Of a stretch of DNA of 28,655 nucleotides, positions 20,591 through 28,655 are shown piece after piece (positions within the stretch are counted from its first letter, which is position 1; every line of letters begins with the position of its first letter). Position numbers and translations under genes: made by a program. Location of the stretch: the NCBI GenBank assembly GCA_000320545.1, contig ADNK01003137.1, positions 1-28,655 on the forward strand, written 5' to 3'. This DNA comes from Bigelowiella natans CCMP2755 (Eukaryota; Cercozoa; Chlorarachniophyceae). Below the pieces are notes generated by a model. The model saw only the letters and a list, made by a program, of their open reading frames with translations, was not told where the DNA came from and did no database searches.

Positions 20591-21474
20591 GAGGAGGAGG
20601 AGGAGGAGGAGGAGGAGGAGGATCAGCAGCAGGAAAGCCAGCAACAGCATACGCGTATATATGCATAATAAGCAGCGGTGAAGAATGACGATAACCTTCG
20701 ACGACCACAGCGTCGCTTCCATATTAGTGATATTAACAAACAGCAAAGATGACAGGGAAAAGCAACTTTATACCATCACACCTGTTTCTACATCACACCT
20801 GTTTCTGAAGGTCACTTCGGCCCCGTATTGAAGGCCTATTTTGACCAACGAGCTGGTACAAGCACAAGGAGGACAATATCATTACAGATGGGGAGGGGAT
20901 GAGAGAGAGCAGGGGATCTAATCGAGGGGAATCGTCATCATCATCACCGTAGTTTATCGACGTCATCGTAGCTCTCAATTGCCTCGTTAAGTCTCTGCAG
21001 GGCCTACGACCGATGCCATGCGTGATGATAAGAGGGAATTCAGGCAAGGGAGAAGGAGGGGGGACAAATATGATTGGAGATTAGGAGGAAGGTAGATTTC
21101 ACGTGCTAATGCATGAGCACTCTCTCAAGCCGTTATTTCGCCATACATGTGGTGTGCTCATTAGTGCAGGAAGGGTTAGGAATGGAAACAACACCTTCGG
21201 AGCGGAGTTGACGTACCCGTTTATCATCTGCGATGGTTGACGCATGGGTGATGATGGTAGGGAGGACGAAGAAGAAGAAGAAGAAGGAGGAGGAGGAGAG
21301 GGCGGAGATATGAAAAGGATGAAGATGGTAAGGGTGAGATAGCGATGAGAGTGATTATGGATCAAGGAGCGAGGGTTTGTTAAATCGATATTAACTTGTT
21401 GCATCAGCATCATCATATATCTCCTATTTCTATACACACACACATACACACACACACACACGCTATTAATATAT

Positions 21475-21532
<58 letters not shown>

Positions 21533-21919
21533 ATGACCGCCCAGTAGCGTTTTTCCTTATTCTTGAGCTCATTCGCAAGCGCTGAGAGGTTGTCGATTTG
21601 CCTATCTCTGACTTGCCCCCTCTCCTTCCCCATCTACCGACCGGTGTAAGAAGAAAAGAAGAGGTACACGTGACGATGATATTACTATTTATGTACTATC
21701 ATTTTCAAATCTCCCCCCCCTTTCCCTCCCTCTCTCCCACCTCCCTTTTATCGCCAGTACCTTCACAAAATAGTTGTGGTAGGCGGTAGCAGGCCCAGCA
21801 GCAATGGCGCATGCGGGACCTATCAGAGAGCATAAAATCGATTACGAAGAATTTTTATTAAACATTTCTCCTGAAGAGGTAATTCTCGGCTAATCACAAA
21901 ACTTCTAGATTCTAAGATT

Positions 21920-21956
<37 letters not shown>

Positions 21957-23269
21957 CCTTACCTTGGGTCATATCGTGAGCGTAGCTCGCAACCCCATCC
22001 TCAGGGGTTACTGAAGGATTCACAAACTCGAGGCAATTAAATTGGGAGGCGACCTAAATCACACCATTCGCTCCAATGAATAAACGGCAAACCATAGCAA
22101 CTACTGCGGCCAAGACGATAAAGCATAGAGGACTAAAAAAACTGCAGCCCCCTGATTATTTGAATCTCTCTCTCTCTCTCACCCAAGCCCCTTTGACCCT
22201 TTCACCCCTCACCCCTCAATGAATATCTAACAGTAGCACCTGGGACATCCCGCCTTTACAGATCGACTCGCTGTGCAAGTTTAGAATGTCATTTGTTGTA
22301 ATATGCCGCACTTTCAGGTTGGTTTTCTTTCCGTCGCCTTTGGTTAAAAGTAATGAATATGGAGATGCAGCGCTAGCATGATAGATTAAAGTAGCAATAG
22401 TGGATTTGTGGGGAAGTATTATTGAGTTTCGACTTAAAAAGAGATTCAGAACGGAGGACAGCCACATACCTCCCTTTCTAATTTTGGCGACTTCTCGGCG
22501 TAGCGCCTACCACAAAGCATGGGACAAGATCAGTAAGAGATAGATTAGAGAGGTCAGATCTTGAATTTTCTTCTCATCTCAGGTCATTCCTTTACCTGTA
22601 ATGTTGGCGTCTCGAATTTGCCCACACCATATGATTTGTTGTTCTTCCTGCATATGTGCAGTTATGGTGGCATCGGAGCGTGACGATGGTACTTCTAGTC
22701 TCACACTAGACAGATGAATACAGAGATATCGTATTTGTGGGCATGTGATCGAGGGGGGCGAATCTACCTAGAGATGATCTTTGTCTCATCGCTTGAAACT
22801 TTTAGGTACTTCTTCACCTTTGCGTACGAGGACTCCTACAAAGTGGCTTTTATACGATATTGTTCAAATATTTCCCATACTTCTGTGTAATTACTACTGT
22901 GCGACTTCCTCCTTGCCTCCTTCCCCCACCCCTTCCCTCCCTCCCTCCGATGTAAAGACAAAATAACACTGTACCTGGAAACCGAATAGACTTCTGAACC
23001 AAGCGTAAGTTGGAATCCTTTTCGTAGCCCTCCCTCTTCGTTTATTCCTTAGTTCACGTTTTCCACGAGGGGGGGGATGATGACTGATCATCCTCGTCAT
23101 CAGATTCGCTCCCGCCTTCATCTTCCTCAGCATCATAATCGTCGTTCGTCTCCCCCTTCCCCGTTTCTACCCCGCTGTCTTCCGTAACACCTTTTGCATC
23201 ATTCTCCGCATTCGATTTTTCTACCAAATTAGATTTCCCTTCTGCAGGTTCGTCATCAGTGTGCTCCAT
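18333..23269 (-). CDS. Conserved family protein with C-terminal macro-like (GDGAFGN) domain
   Basis: Eighteen exons on the minus strand: 23269-22975, 22835-22768, 22647-22596, 22506-22470, 22337-22240, 22053-21963, 21819-21761, 21633-21538, 21227-21195, 20994-20948, 20852-20799, 20538-20407, 20151-20085, 19802-19750, 19637-19548, 19378-19321, 19014-18952 and 18746-18333. From exon 2 on every phase agrees (504 codons with stop). Signatures in order: PTYAWFRSLFGF, SYGVGKFETPTL, VRHITTNDILNLH, VASQFNCLEF, TPEDGVASY, TQGPACAIAAG, HNYFV, RDRQIDNL, INGYVN, TVSQAFCSALSISY, FACMVLEATYEATL and VFLTFVGDGAFGNPKSW. I recognise this series as one uncharacterised family found in bacteria and protists; the Gly-rich FGN segment resembles macro domains, so ADP-ribose-type ligand binding is inferred. 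Extra parts here are an acidic N-terminus and a Asp/Glu-rich tail of about 137 aa in the last exon. Exon 1 has a frame conflict at a C8 run near 23069 (see findings). Total is about 600 aa. Confidence 0.85.
18414..18800. repeat. GAT/GAC repeat tract coding an acidic tail, plus (ATG)n
   Basis: Interrupted GAC/GAT/GAG triplets encode the Asp/Glu/Asn-rich tail of the macro-like protein. A pure (ATG)n array at about 18766-18800 lies just across the splice junction in the intron. Confidence 0.85.
19080..19254. repeat. (CT)n and (CTAT)n microsatellites in an intron
   Basis: Arrays at about 19080-19115 and 19213-19250, in the intron between exons 16 and 17 of the macro-like gene. Long C runs at about 19488-19540 lie in the next intron upstream (19379-19547). 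Confidence 0.9.
20556..20631. repeat. (CAG)n-(GGA)n array in an intron
   Basis: Pure CAG units followed by GGA units inside the intron 20539-20798 of the macro-like gene. The poly-Pro/poly-Ala ORF read across it is therefore not taken as coding. Confidence 0.85.
20775..20809. repeat. 17-bp duplication that doubles a 5' splice site
   Basis: CATCACACCTGTTTCTA is repeated in tandem. On the minus strand this yields AAACAG|GTGTGATG twice, 17 nt apart, at the end of exon 11 of the macro-like gene. The first site keeps the frame. Confidence 0.9.
21478..21531. repeat. (AT)n-(GT)n compound microsatellite
   Basis: Inside the intron 21228-21537 of the macro-like gene, starting only a few bases beyond the donor of exon 8. 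Confidence 0.95.
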
Positions 23270-23679
23270 AGTGCTCTCACAGTCGCCCCTGCTTTCAGGG
23301 GAGTGGCAGTGACGAGTGGGAATTCATATTCGTGGTATCTTCGTACAAAAACACTTCAGATCGTGATTTTAATCTGCGACAAGATCATCGTTTGGTCGCT
23401 ACATGAAAACCCCTCAAAAATTCCCTAAAATTCCGACCCATATCTTCGCCGATTGGGGAAGCTCTTCCACACGGAAGTCCCAGGTTCATACGGACAGACA
23501 GAGAATTATCATACTTTAAACCTGATAATTGTGAATATTTTACTCCTTCCCTCTCCAAGAAGATCTTGAAGAGGAGAAAACCATTATGATTTAGGAGGTT
23601 GATATCCGTGCTTTATTCATAATTTATTGACTTAATACGAGATTTCGAATTTCAGCAAAGAAAACTATTCTACTTGTTC
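23270..23679. promoter_or_regulatory. 410-bp divergent promoter region
   Basis: Separates the ATG of the minus-strand macro-like gene from the ATG of the plus-strand K+ channel gene, so both genes probably start transcription here. AT-rich toward 23590-23650. No specific motif can be named. Confidence 0.55.
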
Positions 23680-24781
23680 ATGTCCGGCTATGGAGGTGCA
23701 ATTTCTCCTCTTCTGCATCACCAACACTGTGTAAGGAGGACAAGTGGCGAGATCTTTCATCTTAAAGTGACTTCGGACGATCCCACTGAGGATGTGAAAG
23801 CGGAGAAGCAGCTTCGCTTTGTTCCGAGGACCACCGTCAATCAACTACCGAAGCATAGGAAGCACGAACGAGCAAAGGCAATACGAAATTATCTTTCAGC
23901 AGAGGTGATTGGCCCATCAACTAATGTCCTCTGCCTTGTCAGCGATGTGTAGCTTAATTGCTGACTTTTGATGCTTCCGCCCACCCTATTAAATAAATGA
24001 ATATCCTTTGGATCAGGACTCAGGCATATTTGGATGGGTGTACGCGCATTTCCTCAAAGGATCATTATTCCTTGTTATCTTCGAGATGACCATCTACATA
24101 TTCGTCATTAACATCATTTTTGGCTGGTAATGTGGAGACTACGATGTATAGTTCTGCGGGGAAGGGTTTCCATAATTATCCGAATGCATGGAACATAGGC
24201 TATACTGGATTTTTGGAGGCTGCTGTGGAGACGAGGAAGATCTATCATTCTGGGACGACTTCAACTTTTCCTTTCAAACGTAGGTTGCAACTGTTGTTGA
24301 GCTTTAGACCGTGATATTTCACAATTACACTTTCTCACACGCTCGTGTGACGATACTGCTGACGCTGAACTGGCATACAGGTTCACGACTGTCGGATATG
24401 GCACGGTAGTTAGTTGCTTCGCGACGTGTAGTGCATGTTAAGTAAATTTGAACTTAAAAGGATATTGAATCTAGATCTCGCCATAGTTTATGAACTTACG
24501 ACTCCGAAGATATTCCGTGTATTGCTTCGGAACCATGGAAGTGGTCATATGTCTATCTTAATACCATCCACCTATCTATAGCTCTCTCCTGAGGGTGTGA
24601 GCGCAAACATTATTGTCTTCTTCCAAGGTAGATATTGTTTGTTTTGGTGACCAAGTTGAAGGGAGGGAGGGAGGGAAAGAGGGAGGGAGGAAGGAATGGC
24701 GAGGGGAGCTGATTAACACAGACCTCTATTCACACCTGCCCGCAAAGATGTTGAAAGCTGGGCTGTGCTGCTGCTGCTGCT

Positions 24782-24822
<41 letters not shown>

Positions 24823-24835
24823 GTCTGTCCGTCTA

Positions 24836-24894
<59 letters not shown>

Positions 24895-25034
24895 TTCCCG
24901 TTGTTCTTCTCTTCTTCCTCCTCCTCTTCTTCCTAAGTTTCTACCCTTGGACAGGAATCCATAACTTGATTATGACGACGATTTTCGCTGGTATAGGAGA
25001 TGTAAAAAACACAATCGAGCATGCACCAGCACCT

Positions 25035-25069
<35 letters not shown>

Positions 25070-25588
25070 CATCCCTCAAACGGATAGAATATAGCCATTA
25101 TTCCTTCGTCGTACGATTGCTCACTGTGTACTCCTGCTCGGTCCCTATTTCATTGACATTCTCATGTGGTAGGCGTAGTAGTGACGAAGTTCATCAGGCC
25201 TCGGTGGAAATTCCGCTGCTCCGATTTCATCGTGGTATATTTCTCATAACAACGCAAGAAGTCATGCAGATAGATCGAGACATAAATAATCGCCGATGGA
25301 AGAATCCCTCGTACTCTACGTAGATAGAGTCCTGCTTCTATTTGTAAAAGAAGTATGAGCTGCCAACCCTTTCCTGATAGAATATCTGCTGTTTTTTGTT
25401 TTGTTTGTGGAAGATTCGCGATATCTTTGGGGTCCCCACGCTCGAGGTGCGCGTTGCGAATCAGGACGGGAAAACTACGGAGCTAAAGACGCTCACTGCG
25501 ACGCTTACATACGGAAGAATGTATGTTTCTGTGGGGGAAGTTGTCAGATTGGATTATCAGTTTTTCTTTTCTCAAGTTGAAAATTGTT

Positions 25589-25620
<32 letters not shown>

Positions 25621-27250
25621 CATATATGTACACATATATAAGAATGAATGCTCCGCCAGGGAATCACGGTCAAGCGGGGAGAGGTTTTATCAGATGACCA
25701 ATCTGCAGCTTAAACAGAGTGAGCGACACAGCCTCTCGGTATTATTATTATTAGTAGTAGTAGTAGTAGAAGAAAAAGAAATTGACTGTGTGTGATTGCC
25801 CTTCTACGCATTGGCGAGGAGGACGTCCAACAACAGTAGATCGGTGGGTGTGTTCTAGGCTGATATGGGTTTTGGCACAATGCATCGTTGCTAATGTAGG
25901 GAGTGTGGACGCTGCAGCACGTCATCAAGAAAGGTTTGCTTACTGCCTAGCTACCATCCTCGAAATAGATACTTATGCTGCTGCTGCTGTCGACCAAAAT
26001 GTATTCTCGTACACCTTGGTGACTCATGCTGCTAAATTTGCTGATGTTGATGATGATACCGTGGTGATGATGGTAGTAAGATACACACTAGAATAATGAT
26101 TTTTATGGCTTTGTCATCTCCTCGGCGATATCATTCTGTTGCTGCATCCGTCCCCTCCCCCCCTTCTCCGCATTCTTACCCACTTTAGGACATAAAGGCG
26201 AAGATGACGGCAGCCCTCTGTTTGGGCAAACATTTGATGTACTGAAGGAATGTTTGGCTCATGTAAGTACCTTAAATGCTTTATCTACTAATGGCGAAGT
26301 GCGTGGTGTGCGTGCTTTGCGTGTGTGGTAGATGTGTTTGTGTCATCGCTACATCGAAGAACAAGGATCCATTTTGTGTGTGTATTTTTCATTCCACAAC
26401 TACCCGCCGTCTCACTTCTCCCTCCCCCCCCCTCCCTTCCTCTCCTGGTTGTCGTCATTTCCTCGTTTGTAATTCAAGCTCCACCTGACAATCACCGGCG
26501 TGGATGAGGCCACTGGCGAGCCTGTCAACATCATTGAGTATTACGAGGCCGACGATATTCTCTACGGCTATAAGTTTCAAGATCAGGTAGGTGTCTCTGA
26601 TAGTAGTGATGCTAGCTGCTTTATTGGTGGAAAAGGTGATAATTACTGTCGGTGATAGAAAACTTGACTTCCTCGGTTCTTTCCCAATACACTCCGCCCT
26701 CCTTCGTTTAAGCCTCCCTTTCTACTCTCTCTCTCTCTCTCTCTCCATCTATGTGTATGTTTATGTTTATCATTATTGCTTCATCCGGGAACGACCTGGC
26801 CAACAACACAACAGCTGCAGTTTACAAAAGGGATAAATGGCGCCCCTTCTATCATTACGATTGACTTCGCTAAGCTCAACGCCGTGGTAATGATGCAATG
26901 CAACAGCCCTTTTGGAAGATTAACAACCATTTTCGGCATGGGATGATGGGGGGAGGTGTGGGGGGGGGGAATTAAGGGGGCTTCCTGCAGTAGAAAATCT
27001 TCCAAACCATAGATAATGTTGAGATCATCAGCTCTTCGTCAATACAGTGCTTAGAAAGCCTGATGCACGCATGACTTCTATCGAATTTGAATGGTTTCCT
27101 TTCTCGCCTGTCTGTTTTCATCCATTCATTCTTTCATTAATTCGCTCATCGATTCTTTGATATGCCTTACCTCTAGGAGCCAGCTGTGGTGAGCTATCCT
27201 GTCCACAGAGGCAGCAGAAACAACAAGAATGACTGCAAGGGCCAAATCTC

Positions 27251-27288
<38 letters not shown>

Positions 27289-27500
27289 CAAAATCCCAAA
27301 ATGACGATGGCAAGACGATTGGAGAAGGGCGCAGTGAAACAGCAGATGCCGGCAGCAGCCAGGAAACAACTACGGAGCAGCAGCGCCTTTTATCCCCCTC
27401 CTCCCACGACTCATCAACAAATGGCAGCAGCGGCTATGGGTCCACCGGTAGAAGAAGGAAGGGGGGAGGGCAGAATTACAGCGCCAGCAGCAGCAGCTAA
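23680..27500 (+). CDS. Inward-rectifier potassium channel (Kir family)
   Basis: Fourteen exons in consistent phase, 460 aa: 23680-23904, 24017-24126, 24199-24279, 24381-24405, 24582-24627, 24955-24990, 25173-25234, 25414-25520, 25660-25738, 25900-25933, 26189-26262, 26479-26586, 26815-26886 and 27177-27500. Kir order is complete: cytoplasmic LRFVPRTTVN; TM1 ending GWLYWIFGG; pore helix FWDDFNFSFQT; selectivity filter TVGYG (142-146); TM2 VFFQGIHNLIMTTIFAG; FIRPRWKF at the membrane exit; then the cytoplasmic Ig-like domain with PTLEVRVAN, RFYQMTNLQL, WTLQHVIK, GSPLFGQTF, LTITGVDEATGE, ADDILYGYKF and ITIDFAKLN. The C-terminal 100 residues hold 12 Gln and a Ser/Gly-rich tail. It should form a tetrameric K+ channel. 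The position I align with the rectification Asp of Kir2.1 is Thr170, suggesting weak rectification. The start is the ATG at 23680; an upstream coding exon cannot be excluded. Confidence 0.95.
24783..24891. repeat. (CT)n-(GT)n microsatellites in a channel-gene intron
   Basis: Two CT arrays and a GT array occupy most of intron 5 (24628-24954) of the Kir gene. A (GA)n array at about 25038-25066 and an (AT)n array at about 25589-25613 lie in later introns. Confidence 0.95.
27251..27286 (+). repeat. Coding (CAG)11CAA tract, poly-Gln
   Basis: Eleven CAG codons and one CAA encode 12 glutamines in the last exon of the Kir gene. Pure CAG makes length variation likely. Confidence 0.95.
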
Positions 27501-27502
27501 AA

Positions 27503-27508
27503 ATAAAG
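27503..27508 (+). terminator. AATAAA-type polyadenylation signal of the Kir gene
   Basis: TAAAAATAAAGCC directly overlaps and follows the stop codon. It is unusually close to the stop, so a weaker downstream signal may be the one used. Confidence 0.4.
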
Positions 27509-27679
27509 CCTTGAAGCATTAGGAGGTAATCCCAGGGCCCTCCCCCCCCTCCCTCACCAGGCATTCGAAGCAGTGAGTAAATCAGTCCTTCGTCATGTAG
27601 GATGTGAGACAGAGATCGGAGCGCAAACGACGACGATGGCGAGGACCGGAGGAGGGACGTTTTATAGATTCGTTCGCAA

Positions 27680-28110
27680 AGTTGCCGTGCACGTACACGT
27701 GTTGATTCTAGAGTATTATAACTAGCATATATGCTGCGTGACCTAGCCTGCTCATTCGTTTCGTTCTGGAAAGCCTGAGGCAGCTTGGAGACTCTGCGTG
27801 TGCGGAAGAAGCCATTGTTTATGGCACATTGCATTGCACTAGATAAGTAGAAATGAGTGCAAAATAATCGCCAGTGATGGATTGTTGCAAGCCACTTACA
27901 TCGGAAATACACAATATTGCATGTCTAGGTATCAATATACACTTGTAGCTAAAGATGAAGACTTATACGATGCAAAGGACATGCCATCACGATAAGCGAG
28001 CAAACTAGCACAACTGCCTCATCCTTGTGGAGGCCGCTATAGCTGGATAGCTGTAGCACACCTAGCTAGCTGCTAGACAAAGCTAGAGATTAAGCCATAA
28101 TTGCAAAGCA
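27680..28110. other. CTAG-rich block 4 (gene-free)
   Basis: Repeated CTAG, GCTAGC and TAGCTA words, the same vocabulary as at 5690-6560 and 10330-11830. The rest of 27509-28500 holds (AT)n at about 28163-28214 and no supported gene. Confidence 0.65.
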
Positions 28111-28501
28111 TCTTGTAAGATTAGGAGCCAGCGCTTATACACATGCACGTATACACACGTATATGATTATGTATTTATATATTTATATATATGTATATAT
28201 ATATATATATATATATTTACATACATATACATCAACAGCTCTAGATATGCGCAGATAGTTTACTGGTACACTTCCTTTTTGTTTTAATGTGTCGGCTATG
28301 CGTGCATGCTGCGTGTTTAATAGTGGCGAACATGAAATCGAGGTGCTATAGATTCAACTCACATTTACATGGCTTCGTAATCCAACTACGCATACGATCA
28401 CCCCAAAGTTGCCACTCGCTACAATCCATCTAGTCATTTCAGCCTGTTTTACTTCCCAATCCTCTTTCTCTCACACGACACGAAAATCTACATCAAAAGA
28501 G

Positions 28502-28655
28502 CCGGCGAGGAGCCGTAAAGCGACCACGCGCCTCTCAAAACCTCTTGGGCCTGGTGCAGCCACAAATCATGCACTGGTGGCCGTGTTTCCAGCATATATC
28601 CGCAGGAATGAGATCGAGCACATCTACGAACGAGCCTGTAGTTTCATTGACGTGC
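28502..28655 (+). CDS. Partial gene at the window edge, product not recognised
   Basis: One plus-strand frame is open from at least 28502 to the last base and reads as a plausible folded protein (GPGAATNHALVAVF, then AYIRRNEIEHIYERACSFI). The upstream boundary is probably an acceptor near 28499-28501 (AAAAG or GAG). The rest lies outside the window. Confidence 0.4.

Noticed and set aside
20384-20746. Minus-strand poly-Leu or poly-Pro/Ala ORFs
   Set aside because: Translations of the CAG/GGA arrays; they lie in an intron of the macro-like gene except for exon 20538-20407.
21085-21240. Plus-strand terminal-exon-like segment (SLKPLFRHTCGVL)
   Set aside because: It overlaps on the opposite strand the conserved INGYVN exon, which joins in phase with its neighbours.
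21804-21878. Plus-strand ATG exon reading MAHAGPIREHKIDYEEF with a donor
   Set aside because: It is antisense to the conserved GPACAIAAG exon of the macro-like gene and its neighbourhood. No further plus-strand exons join it.
21823-21911. Minus-strand exon ending ...KILRNRFYAL with stop
   Set aside because: It joins in phase, but the family signature TQ-GPACAIAAG shows the true next exon starts at 21819.
22240-22506. Histone-fold reading of VRHITTNDILNL
   Set aside because: The loop looked H2A/H2B-like at first. The flanking VGKFETPTL and VASQFNCLEF motifs identify the macro-like family instead.
24613-25094. Plus-strand ORFs rich in LS and CV
   Set aside because: Translations of CT and GT microsatellites in Kir introns.

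Overview
This is nuclear DNA of a eukaryote, most likely a unicellular alga with a complex (secondary) plastid. Three things point there: densely split genes with GT-AG introns of about 60-590 bp, very abundant microsatellites, and a gene at 8571-10043 whose product carries an ER-type signal peptide, a basic transit-like stretch and then a twin-arginine thylakoid-lumen signal. A chlorarachniophyte or similar alga would fit, but I cannot name the species. Simple ORF calling fails here because most exons are 25-120 nt. I rebuilt genes by hand from splice sites, codon phase and remembered family signatures.

Layout. 1-2740: microsatellites and at most a stray membrane-protein-like exon. 2741-3178(-): lysine-rich low-complexity candidate exon. 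3623-5128(+): unrecognised multi-exon gene. 5129-6820: gene-free, with a 32-bp minisatellite and a CTAG-rich block. 6821-7713(-): two-exon histidine phosphatase. 8571-10043(+): six-exon thylakoid-lumen DnaJ-type zinc-finger protein. 10323-12357: gene-free, second CTAG-rich block. 12358-14210(-): GC-rich, nearly intronless CHAT-protease/NB-ARC NTPase. 14585-17640: tandem duplications and a 1.5-kb tract with no TA dinucleotide. 17411-18159(-): possible 53-aa PIP-box protein whose intron holds a third CTAG-rich block. 18333-23269(-): 18-exon gene for a conserved family ending in a macro-like GDGAFGN domain. 23680-27500(+): 14-exon inward-rectifier K+ channel, divergent from the previous gene. 27500-28501: fourth CTAG-rich block. 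28502-28655(+): exon of a gene running off the window.

The genes do not form an obvious pathway. The most biologically striking gene is the CHAT-NB-ARC protein, whose layout resembles a caspase-like effector fused to a STAND switch. The most striking non-gene signal is the TA-free tract at 15181-16704, which abuts CTAG-rich DNA of opposite character.
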